A stretch of DNA of 64,000 bases from Leptobrachium leishanense (lineage: Eukaryota; Chordata; Amphibia; Anura; Megophryidae). Where the stretch lies: assembly GCA_009667805.1 (NCBI GenBank), contig CM019071.1, positions 50,978,101-51,042,100 on the forward strand. Direction: 5' to 3'. A program made the position numbers and the translations under genes. Within the stretch, counting starts at the first letter, position 1. Each line of letters begins with the position of its first letter. Shown piece by piece: positions 1-9,361 of this stretch. The notes below the pieces were generated by a model. That model was not told where the DNA came from. It made no database searches and saw only the letters and a program-made list of their open reading frames with translations.

Positions 1-1913
1 ACCCATGTATAGGTATGTCGGGTCATTTGTGGGCTAATAGGCCTTATTTGGGGGGTGCGCATTTCAGTTTTCCAACTTGGAATTTTCACATTTCGTCATC
101 ATGCACCCATGTCCTATTTGGGACATTTTTGAAGCTGGCCAAAGTAATTTACCCCCATCAAACCATATATTTTTAGAAAGGGCACACCCTAGGGTGCTTC
201 AAAGAGTTGTATTTTAACACTTTCCATGCACTAGCTCTATGTCAAACTTTCAGGTAGTCACTTTTTGTGTTATTTTTTCACACACATTGTACTTTAGGCA
301 TGAATTGTCAAATCCAGTTATGGGTTACTGCCAAAAAACACCCCAAAATATGTTCAGCAACATCTTCTGAGTAAATTGATACCACCCATGTATAGGTATG
401 TTGGGTCATTTGGGGGCTAATAGGCCTTATTTGGGGGGTGCGCATTTCAGTTTTCCAACTTGGAATTTTCACATTTCGTCATCATGCACCCATGTCCTAT
501 TGGGACATTTTTGAAGCCGGCCAAAGTAATTTACCCCCATCAAACCATATATTTTTAGAAAGGGCACACCCTAGGGTGCTTCAAAGAGTTGTATTTTAAC
601 ACTTTCCATGCACTAGCTCTATGTCAAACTTTCAGGTAGTCACTTTTTGTGTTATTTTTTCACACACATTGTACTTTAGGCATGAATTGTCAAATCCAGT
701 TATGGGTTACTGCCAAAAAACACCCCAAAATATGTTCAGCAACATCTTCTGAGTAAATTGATACCACCCATGTATAGGTATGTCGGGTCATTTGGGGGCT
801 AATAGGCCTTATTTGGGGGGTGCGCATTTCAGTTTTCCAACTTGGAATTTTCACATTTCGTCATCATGCACCCATGTCCTATTTGGGACATTTTTGAAGC
901 CGGCCAAAGTAATTTACCCCCATCAAACCATATATTTTTAGAAAGGGCACACCCTAGGGTGCTTCAAAGAGTTGTATTTTAACACTTTCCATGCACTAGC
1001 TCTATGTCAAACTTTCAGGTAGTCACTTTTTGTGTTATTTTTTCACACACATTGTACTTTAGGCATGAATTGTCAAATCCAGTTATGGGTTACTGCCAAA
1101 AAACACCCCAAAATATGTTCAGCAACATCTTCTGAGTAAATTGATACCACCCATGTATAGGTATGTCGGGTCATTTGGGGGCTAATAGGCCTTATTTGGT
1201 GGGTGCGCATTTCAGTTTTCCAACTTGGAATTTTCACATTTCGTCATCATGCACCCATGTCCTATTTGGGACATTTTTGAAGCCGGCCAAAGTAATTTAC
1301 CCCCATCAAACCATATATTTTTAGAAAGGGCACACCCTAGGGTGCTTCAAAGAGTTGTATTTTAACACTTTCATGCACTAGCTCTATGTCAAACTTTCAG
1401 GTAGTCACTTTTTGTGTTATTTTTTCACACACATTGTACTTTAGGCATGAATTGTCAAATCCTGTTATGGGTTACTGCCAAAAAACACCCCAAAATATGT
1501 TCAGCAACATCTTCTGAGTAAATTGATACCACCCATGTATAGGTATGTCGGGTCATTTGGGGGCTAATAGGCCTTATTTGGGGGGTGCGCATTTCAGTTT
1601 TCCAACTTGGAATTTTCACATTTCGTCATCATGCACCCATGTCCTATTTGGGACATTTTTGAAGCCGGCCAAAGTAATTTACCCCCATCAAACCATATAT
1701 TTTTAGAAAGGGCACACCCTAGGGTGCTTCAAAGAGTTGTATTTTAACACTTTCCATGCACTAGCTCTATGTCAAACTTTCAGGTAGTCACTTTTTGTGT
1801 TATTTTTTCACACACATTGTACTTTAGGCATGAATTGTCAAATCCAGTTATGGGTTACTGCAAAAAAACACCCCAAAATATGTTCAGCAACATCTTCTGA
1901 GTAAATTGATACC
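1..1913. repeat. Tandem satellite A, ~383-bp monomer, five copies
   Basis: Five head-to-tail monomers begin at 1, 384, 766, 1149 and 1531, giving periods of 382-383 bp. Copies differ only by isolated substitutions and single-base indels, for example a missing base near 500 and near 1371. The array probably continues to the left of the window. No open frame of note lies inside. The low divergence suggests recent amplification or ongoing homogenisation. Confidence 0.97.
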
Positions 1914-2190
1914 ACCCATATATAGATTTGTTCTGTTGTTTTTGGGGTGCTACGCCAATCTTTGACATGTGCTTGTCAATTTTCTAATTTGACATACAGT
2001 ATCTTCTTTGCTTATCTTCTTTTTAGGGGCCTTTTTACATACCCCAGTTTTATGAACGTGCATATATTTGGTAAGCTAACACCCCAAAGTATTGTAAATG
2101 GAGTGTTTTTATGCTATGGATGCATCCGTTTGCTCCAAACAAATTGGATACAGTTTGGTGGTCATTTTTCATTTTCACACCCACATCAGT
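1914..2190. repeat. Diverged satellite monomer bridging arrays A and B
   Basis: After the last A boundary the sequence diverges but keeps landmarks of monomer B, such as the ACACCCCAA / GGAGTG / ATGGATGCA series and the final TTTTGGACTGTGATTTAGGAG. It reads as a degenerate monomer at the array edge. An 86-codon open frame here (1947-2207) is treated as chance. Confidence 0.7.
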
Positions 2191-3092
2191 TTTGGACTGT
2201 GATTTAGGAGACACTGTTGTTTGTTACTGCATGAAAACTCTCCAGGTTGTTTTCTGCAAGATCTCCTGAGTACACCCATGCCCCTCATGCATAGGTTTGC
2301 CAGGATTTTGGGAAGGTTCAAATACAATTTTTATGACTTTGTCATTGGAGTTGAAATTGAGATTATTTCTTCAGCTAGGCCTATCTTTGGTTTTGGGTCT
2401 ACCGCATACCCCAGTTTGAATTATTGCCAGAAAATTGTTTATATTTGTTATGTTGACACCCCAAGGTATTGCATATGGAGTGCTTTGATGCCATGGATGC
2501 AACGGTTTTAGCCCAAAACATTTGAGAAGGTGTGTGGTGTAATTTTTCAATTTTCAGATTTTTACGCCCACAGTAGTTTTGGACTGTGATTTAGGAGACA
2601 CTGTTGTTTGTTACTGCATGAAAACTCTCCAGGTTGTTTTCTGCAAGGTCTCCTGAGTACACCCATGCCCCCCATGCATAGGTTTGCCAGGATTTTGGGA
2701 AGGTTCAAATACAATTTTTATGACTTTGTCATTGGAGTTGAAATTGAGATTATTTCTTCAACTAGGCCTATCTTTGGTTTTGGGTCTACCGCATACCCCA
2801 GTTTGAATTATTGCCAGAAAATTGTTTATATTTGTTATGTTGGCACCCTAAGGTATTGCATATGGAGTGCTTTGATGCCATGGATGCAACGGTTTTAGCC
2901 CAAAACATTTGAGAAGGTGTGTGGTGTAATTTTTCAATTTTCAGATTTTTACGCCCACAGTAGTTTTGGACTGTGATTTAGGAGACACTGTTGTTTGTTA
3001 CTGCATGAAAACTCTCCAGGTTGTTTTCTGCAAGATCTCCTGAGTACACCCATGCCCCCATGCATATAGGTGTGCAAAGATTTTGGCAAAAT
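2191..3092. repeat. Tandem satellite B, 387-bp monomer, about 2.3 copies
   Basis: TTTGGACTGTG recurs at 2191, 2578 and 2965, an exact 387-bp period; the two full copies differ by a handful of bases. Monomer B shares short blocks with monomer A, including GTTACTGC...ACTC/CACCCC, TTCTGAGTA/TCCTGAGTACACCCATG and CATAGGT, so both probably descend from one unit. The third copy fades out around 3092, where piggyBac-related sequence starts. The 96-codon frames at 2221 and 2608 are the same satellite segment repeated, not genes. Confidence 0.92.
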
Positions 3093-3146
3093 ACAGCACC
3101 AATTGTAGAACATAAAAATGTACGAATAAAATGTAAAAGTCTGGTG

Positions 3147-3799
3147 CCTGTCAAACTGGGGATGCTCTCTAGGGGGGCACAGGCTGTTGTCACTGAAGTG
3201 CATGAAACGCAAAATGTTTTCATACCTTCTACGTGACATTGATTGGGGGTAAATGGGGGTAGAGCAGATGGGGCTACTGCTCCAGTAGGAGCGAATTGAG
3301 GGCTTCTTTATGATGCCCTCAGCATAGTAAGTGCCCAGAATTTCAGAAATTCTGGCACATCTAGCGGGGTCCATTGCTGCCTTGCCAAGTAGGAGTCTGG
3401 CTTCGCAGCACAATGCTGATGGGCATACAGATTTGATTGGGCCACGATGTGGCCCAACAAATCATCCCCCATAAACACCTGCAAAAACTGTGTGGCGGTA
3501 AATCCTGCAACATCAATATTGATGCCAGGATTTGCCGTGAAAGGAGGGATATCTGGCCTCTGGCGATGAGGCACTACCCACTCCTCAGCTGGAGCTGTGC
3601 GTCTCCTGCTGGCAGGTGGTGACCCAGGATCTGCATCAGAAACATCACTAGATACATCAGCCAGCGTAGATAATGTATCTAGCGACGTCTCTGAGCAGTT
3701 AGCGGGGTCGAAATGAGGGTCTGAGTCTGACGCAGATGCCTCAGATTCTGACGCCAGGATGGCATATGCCTCCTCGGCGCTGTACACCCTCTCAGACAT
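3147..3799 (-). pseudogene. piggyBac-like transposase, N-terminal fragment
   Basis: The ATG at 3799 opens a 163-codon frame with an acidic Ser/Asp-rich N-terminus typical of piggyBac transposases (residues about 10-70). The conserved N-terminal domain follows. Near 3318 a one-base frameshift breaks the chain: similarity leaves one frame after FWALTML and continues in another as GIIKKPSIRSYWS and RYENILRFMHFSDN. It is lost after FDR at about 3147, before the first catalytic Asp. Family membership rests on recognition of the WALTM...GI..KP..YW...R..I...LHF-type layout. The product would be inactive. Upstream (5') it has the long leader with palindromes and terminal TTAA. Confidence 0.82.
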
Positions 3800-4244
3800 T
3801 ATATATAATAGATTAGATAAAATGTTATAATTATTATATATATATAAGCGGATTGTTGGTTCTTAGAAGAACCGTTGGGTTTCACAAGAAAATACAAATA
3901 AACACCTAAATCTCTCTAAATCCCTCTAAACCTGCCTCAATTCTTCTAAATCTCCCTAAAATCTCTCTAAATCTGCCTCAATTTTTCTAATCTCACTAAA
4001 TCTCACTAAAATCTCTAACCTGTCAAATCTGATCTCTCTCTCTCGCTCACCAAAACACAAGTGAGGAGAGGGAGGGAGAATCACAGAGGTCAGAGCCAAT
4101 ATTTACAAAATATTGACCTGACCTGACAAATTAGAAATTTTATTTTGATTTTTTCTAACTTCTGATTGGATGTTGCTAGCCTGCCTCTCTGATGAGGCAG
4201 GCTAGGAACATCCCACTCAGCCCCAAGATGACCCTGCCCTTAGA
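3800..4244. other. Leader of the piggyBac fragment, no gene seen
   Basis: AT-rich sequence with a short (AT)n run at 3834-3842, then an imperfect repeat built on CTAAATCTCTCTAAATC-like words (3895-4020) and a purine-rich patch. The imperfect inverted pair CTAGCCTGCCTC / GAGGCAGGCTAG lies at about 4177-4206. No ORF or recognisable promoter could be supported. Confidence 0.5.
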
Positions 4245-4527
4245 ACCCTAACCCTAGCCCTACCCCTAACCCTAACCCTACCCCTAACCCTAACCCTACC
4301 CCTAACCCTACCCCTAACCCTAACCCTACCCCTAACCCTAACCCTACCCCTACCCTAACCCTAACCCTAACCCTAACCCTACCCCTAACCCTAACCCTAC
4401 CCCTAACCCTACCCCTACCCTACCCCTAACCCTAACCCTAACCCTAACCCTAACCCTACCCCTAACCCTACCCCTAACCCTACCCCTAACCCTACCCCTA
4501 ACCCTACCCCTAACCCTACCCCTAACC
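4245..4527 (+). repeat. Interstitial telomere-like array, (CCCTAA)n mixed with CCCTAC
   Basis: About 283 bp made almost entirely of hexamers, with CCCTAA (the vertebrate telomere repeat, C-rich strand) interspersed with the variant CCCTAC (GTAGGG on the other strand) in an irregular, often alternating pattern. Isolated slips occur at about 4350 and 4417. It is flanked by the leader on one side and a T-rich tract on the other, inside the piggyBac boundaries, so it is an internal array and not a chromosome end. Confidence 0.95.
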
Positions 4528-4607
4528 GTCAGTTTATTTTATTTATTTTTATTTTTATTTTACTTTTTATTTTACTTTTTTTTTCACTTTTTTTACACTT
4601 TTTTTTA
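4528..4607. repeat. T-rich low-complexity tract
   Basis: Runs such as TTTATTTTTATTTTTATTTTAC and TTTTTTACACTTTTTTTT separate the telomere-like array from the palindrome cluster. No feature other than low complexity. Confidence 0.8.
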
Positions 4608-5118
4608 CTCTGCTGGGTGCCTTGATCCCTCGAGGCACCCAGCAGAGCACCTGATCACTGATGTGATCGTTTTTGTACTGAGTGCCACGATACCTCGTGG
4701 CACTCAGTACTTCCTGCCGCTACCGGAAGTGATCGCTCGGGGGGGAGCGATCACGGACGGACCGGCGGCAGGTAAGCATATTGCAAGGATGCCTCGATGT
4801 CGAGGCATCCTTGTAATATACTCAGAGCAGCTGGAAGCGATACCGATCGCTTCCAGCTCTCTCTAGAAGTGCCGGGCACCTCTCCGGTTAACCGGATGTT
4901 GATCGCTCCCGGGAGCGATCACATGGTGCCCCGGCACTTCTAAACGCCATTGCACGGCTGCCTGGACTCCCAGGCAGCCTGCAATGGCGTTTGAGCTGCT
5001 GGAAGCGATCCGATCGCTTCCAGCGCTCAAAAAACGGCAGGACGTACCATGTACGTCAGCGGGTCTAAGAGAGACCCGCTGCAATGACGTACATGGTACG
5101 TCCTCGGTCCTTAAGGGG
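4608..5118. repeat. Cluster of short perfect palindromes in a piggyBac terminal region
   Basis: At least six hairpin-capable inverted repeats follow one another: 4608-4647 (15-bp arms, TGCTGGGTGCC/GGCACCCAGCA), 4675-4710, 4784-4813, 4829-4858, the nested pair around 4868-4940, 4949-4991, and 5041-5101, whose arms contain GACGTACCATGTACGTC. The same style of terminus, with TACGT arms, a GGGTCT...AGACCC hairpin and CCTTAAGGGGTTAA, recurs in the MITE at 19624-20843. This links the two as one transposon group. GATCG-containing arms recur in several hairpins. Confidence 0.85.
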
Positions 5119-5122
5119 TTAA

Positions 5123-6594
5123 TAAAGCCCCAGGGCCAGATGGAATTCACCCACGAGTACTGAGAGAGCTATGTGTTGAAATATGTAAACCTCTGTTCTT
5201 AATCTTTTAAGATTCTTTTCTTTCAGGAATAGAACCAGAGGATTGGAGAAAAGCTGACGTGGTCCCTATATTTAAGAAAGGTTTAAAATTTGTGCCTGGG
5301 AATTATAGACCTGTGAGCTTAACATCTGTGGCTGGGAAAGTATTTGAGGGGTTACTAAGGGATAATATTCAGGAATTTATTGGGAGGTATAATGTAATTG
5401 GCAAAAATCAGCATGGTTTCATGAAACACAGATCATGTCAGACTAACCTAATTACGTTCTATGAGGAAGTAAGTAGAAGTATAGATCAGGGGGTCGCAGT
5501 GGATGTGATTTACTTAGATTTTGCCAAAGCTTTCGACACAGTTCCACACAAAAGGTTACTATTTAATTGAGAAAAAATGGTCTAGATGAAAATACTTTTC
5601 TTGGATAGAAAACTGGATAAAAGATAGGGTACAGAGAGTGGTCATAAATGGTACATTTTCAAGATGGACACCAGTGGTAAGCGGTGTCCTCAGGGGTCTG
5701 TTATAGGACCAATACTATTCAATTTATTTATAAATGACCTTGAGATAGGCATTAAAAGTCATGTATCAGTGTTTGCAGATGACACAAAACTATGAAAAAG
5801 TAATACAATGTGAGCAGGATGTACTTCGCTGCAGAGGGATTTAGATAAATTGGGGGACTGGGCACTTAAATGGCAGATGAGATTTAATCTAGATAAATGC
5901 AAAGTTATGCACTTTGGAGTGAAGAACACGCAAGTAATTTATACCCTAAATGGTACGGAGTTAGGGAAATCCAAGCAGGAGAAGGATTTGGGAATAATCA
6001 TAGACTTCAAACTAAGTAACAATGTGCAATGTCAAACAGCAGCCGCCAAGGCCAGCAAAGTATTGGCATGCATTAAAAGGGGAGTTCACTCACGGGATGA
6101 AAACATTATTTTGCCTCTGTATAAATCAATGGTCAGGCCGCACCTTGAATATGTCGTGCAATTTTGGGCACCTGTCTTAAAAAAAGATATTATAGCATTA
6201 GAAAAAGTGCAGAGACGGGCAACTAAATTAATAAGGGGAATGGAAGGGTTAAGTTATGAGGAAAGACTAACAAGCTTAAACCTGTTTAGTTTAGAGAAAA
6301 GGCGCCTTAGAGGGGATCTGATAACCTTATATAAATATATACGGGGCCATTATCAACCATTGTCTGATAACCTATTCATTAACAGGTCTATACATAGGAC
6401 AAGGGGTCATCCATTTAGACTGGAAGAAAGAAAATTTAGCTTAAAGCATAGGAAGGGTTATTTTACGGTGAGAACAATAAAGCTGTGGAATTCTCTGCCT
6501 GTTGAGGTGGTTGGGTCAGAGTCTGTACAGACTTTTAAAAAACGACTGGATGACTTCCTGCAGACACAGAATATTAAGGGTTATAATATTTAAT
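5123..6594 (+). pseudogene. CR1-like LINE ORF2 reverse transcriptase, C-terminal part
   Basis: Encodes an endonuclease-dependent LINE reverse transcriptase fragment. Visible blocks in order: KAPGPDG near 5130; NYRPVSLTSVAGK (about 5298-5336); FAKAFDTVPHKRLL (5519-5560); the PQGS/GP block (about 5690-5715); the FADD catalytic box (5771-5782); then an intact 247-codon stretch (5850-6593) with LGDWALKWQMRFNLDKCK and the terminal KLWNSLPVEVV block. A stop after KRLLFN (about 5568) and several frameshifts between 5570 and 5850 destroy the active-site region, so it is dead. The CR1 assignment follows the C-terminal block order and the microsatellite tail; L2 or Rex1 relatives are less likely. Confidence 0.88.
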
Positions 6595-6794
6595 ATGTGG
6601 GTAAAATCTTCTTGATCCAAGGAGAAATCTGACTGCCATTCTGGGGTCAAGAAGGAATTTTTTCCCGGTATGTTGCATATTTCAGACTGAGTTTTTTGCC
6701 TTCTTTTGGATCAACAGCAGTAGGTTATGTGGGAGAGGCTGAACCCGATGGACGCATGTCTTTTTTCAGCCTATATAACTATGTAACTATGTAA
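5123..6794 (+). mobile_element. CR1-group LINE, 5'-truncated
   Basis: A non-LTR retrotransposon 3' portion. It enters in the reverse transcriptase (NKAPGPDG motif right at the piggyBac TTAA), runs through the C-terminal thumb/linker, and ends with a 3' UTR whose tail is the octamer-like repeat TAACTATG (6776-6793). CR1-type LINEs end in short microsatellites rather than poly(A), which fits. No target duplication can be identified because the 5' side is replaced by the piggyBac fragment and the 3' side abuts an hAT fragment. Confidence 0.88.
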
Positions 6795-7401
6795 TATCCT
6801 CAGAGGGGTTACTGTGTGACGGCACTGTTGCCGACGCTAAAGGCCCAATTTTAAAGCACCTATTGTTACTTTCATCCAAAGCCTGCATAAGTTTCACAAT
6901 AATTTAGCCAAAAAATCACTAAACTTTTTCTGCATGTCCGAAAATGTCTCCTCTTTTCATACAGACTGTCGCCCCAAACAGTTGTTTATGTATAGATTAA
7001 AGGAAAAGCATTTACCGTCATTTGAAATGTAATTTTTTGGTTTTTACATATTCCTATACATCCTAGAAATCCGCCACTTCACGGGCAGGTTATGGGGACC
7101 TCCTAGGCACGATATTTGAAGGAATTTTTCGTTTTTATTTTTAACCCTTATTTCATGGAAAACTCACTGTCCCTTTTAAAAACGTTTTTTTTTTTTACTT
7201 TTTGTCCTTGTTTCCTGTCCCCAGGGCACTACCCGGACCCCCATACACCTTTTATGGCAAATATCTAGCATATATGCCCTCTTGGAGGGCACTCTAAAAA
7301 TCGAACTTTGAGTCCCATTGCCTTGTATTGAGTTCGAGTTCGAACATTTGGAAAGTTCGAGTTCGAATACGAACCAAACTCGGGTGTTCGGCTCATCCCT
7401 A
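6795..7401 (+). mobile_element. hAT transposon, right-end fragment (older copy)
   Basis: Matches the 3' terminal region of hAT1 (13072-13679): AGGGGTTACTGTGTGACGGC, the GCATTTACCGTCATTTGAA segment, the GGGCACTACCCGGACCCC segment and the end GTTCGGCTCATCCCTA. Only the last ~600 bp survive; the left part is replaced by the CR1 LINE. Its terminal bases ATCCCTAG (7395-7402) are the target site used by hAT1. Confidence 0.9.
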
Positions 7402-7677
7402 GTAGGGATGAGCTGTTCGGTTCGGACGGTTCGGACCGAACTTAGCCTGTTCGGTCTGCTTGCGAACTCCGAACATTTCCGGGTGTTCGCCGCATGTTCG
7501 ACCACAATGCACCACAATGGACCACAATGCACTTTCCCACTGGCCTGAAGCTCGTAATTGGCTACAGCCTTGCACCTGACCACAGGTCTGGTGCAAGACT
7601 GGTTCAACACTATGCCAATCACGGCTCAGAGTCCTGATTGGGCAAATTTTGCCCAATCATGGGATCACAGAGCTAAG

Positions 7678-8266
7678 TGTAACGTTGGGGGCTTCCAGCC
7701 TTACCTGTGTGTTTGAGGGCAGCATGTCTGATGCTGCCCGCTGACCAACGCCCGGTTTAAATAGAGACAGGCAGGGAGGTGGCTGCATGAGGCGTGGCTT
7801 GAGTGGGGGGCGCGGTCTGGTGAAGGTCTTTAAAAACCCTCAGTTAATTCTCAGCAGTTGCCAGATCGTGGTGATCCATACCTGAGCTCCTTGTACCTGA
7901 ATGCTATTGTGATTTATCCTGTTATTGACCTCTGCTTGTTTTCTGACTATTCTGCCTTATGTTGCCCTAGACTATTTTCTTGTACTACGCTACTGCACTG
8001 ATATCGACCCGGCTATTCCATTTGACTATTCTGTACTATGTATTCCTGATTCTGGCTTCGTCTGACTACCCCCGTGTTGCTAACCCGGTTTTGTATTACT
8101 ACATTGTCTTTTGCTTAACCCTTTCTGTCTACCCTAGCTAGTTTACCTGGCCAATTCTAAGGACCAGACAGTTAGGGATCTTCTACAGATACTCTGTTGG
8201 TAGCTTTTGGGCTCTGTGGAGTGTTGGGTGTTAAGAACTGCGTGGTGGGATCTGGGAACCGTGACA
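7678..8266 (+). mobile_element. Solo LTR, Gypsy-like, 5-bp target duplication
   Basis: Begins TGTAACGTTGGGG and ends ACCGTGACA (TG...CA). The 5 bp CTAAG occur on both sides, at 7673-7677 and 8267-8271. Comparison with hAT2 (GAGCTAAGTCCCGC) shows the clean empty site. Length is 589 bp. The interior is pyrimidine-rich with a TTTAAA-type segment near 7830. A 5' fragment of the same LTR family lies at 57428. It most likely arose by LTR-LTR recombination after insertion of a full Gypsy-type element. Strand is set by TG at the left and the similarity at 57428. Confidence 0.93.
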
Positions 8267-8279
8267 CTAAGTCCCGCAG

Positions 8280-9245
8280 CACACTATATAAGGTTTCCAC
8301 GCATCGCTTCTGCACGCATTTGAGAGGAGATTTCATAGGAGATTGTTGTTGTGTGTTCTTACTGCCGGTCTGCCACGCTACTGGGGGGGTCTGGGGCGGT
8401 CTCATTTCTGCCAAATATCTGGGAATTGAGGTGATCTGTGTCTTGTCACTGCCAGCAAGTATTTTGGGGGTCACAAATTTCAACAAAACATTTGGGAATT
8501 GAGGTGATCTTCTGTGTCTTGTCACACAGCCAGTACCACGCAGTATTTTGGGGGTCACAAATTTCTACAAAACATTTGGGAACTGAGGTGAACTTCTGTG
8601 TCTTGTCACTGCCAGCAAGTATTTTGGGGGTCACTAATTTCTACAAAACATTTGGGAATTGAGGTGATCTGTGTCTTGTCACTGCCAGAAAGTATTTTGG
8701 GGGTCACTAATTTCTACAAAATATTTGGGAATTGAGGTGATCTGTGTCTTGTCACACAGCCAGTGCCACGCAGTATTTGGGGGTCACTAATTTTTACTAA
8801 ATATCTGGGAATTGAGGTGATCTGTCTCTTCTCACTGCCAGCATGTATTTTGGGGGTCAATAATTTCTACAAAATATTTGGGAATTGTTATAATCCGTGT
8901 GTTCTCACTGGCTGCCACCCATCATGGGTTCTCACTGATTTATAGGAGGTTTCTGAGACTTGTAATCTGTGGCTTTTCACTCCCACCCATCAGGGGGTCA
9001 CACTGATTTATAGGAGGCTTCTGAGATTTGTAATCTGTGGCTTTTCACTCCCACCCATCAGGGGGTCACACTGATTTATAGGAGGTTTCTGATATTTGTA
9101 ATCTGTGGCTTCTCACTGCCACCCATCAGGGGGTCTCACTGATTTTTAGGAGATTTCTGAGATTTGTAATCTGTGGCTTCTCACTGCTACCCATCAGGGG
9201 GTCACACTGATTTATATGAGGGAATTGTAATCTGTGTCTTGTCAC
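8280..9245 (+). repeat. Subterminal tandem repeats of hAT1
   Basis: About a dozen degenerate units of roughly 60-75 bp built on GGGAATTGAGGTGATCTGTG, CTTGTCACTGCCAG, TATTTTGGGGGTCAC and TTCTACAAAA. They give way after 8900 to units with CACCCATCAGGGGGTC and GATTTATAGGAGG. The same units occur in fewer or more copies in the other hAT copies here: few at 34250-34480, many at 39190-40300, about three at 55680-55870. Confidence 0.9.
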
Positions 9246-9361
9246 TGGCTTCCAGCTATCAGGGTGTCTCACTGAGTTATACCAGAGTTCTGTAAATATT
9301 TAATCTTTATTCCAGAGTTGAATCAGAGTTCTGTATATATTTAATCTAAATATCACTCACC

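Larger units (their letters stand above)
3093..5122 (-). mobile_element. piggyBac-type DNA transposon, 5' part only
   Basis: Minus-strand element. Its 5' terminus is the motif read on the plus strand as CCTTAAGGGGTTAA at 5110-5122, with the canonical TTAA at 5119-5122. Inward come stacked palindromes (4608-5100), a telomere-like array (4245-4527), a low-complexity leader and the N-terminal part of a transposase (3799 to 3147). The DDD catalytic core and 3' end are missing; satellite B abuts instead. The TTAA sits in a CR1 reverse transcriptase reading frame, so the transposon landed in that LINE. The left border is inferred from loss of protein similarity. Confidence 0.8.

Noticed and set aside
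4245..4527. A true chromosome end
   Set aside because: Unique and transposon sequence continues on both sides and variant hexamers are interspersed throughout; it is interstitial.
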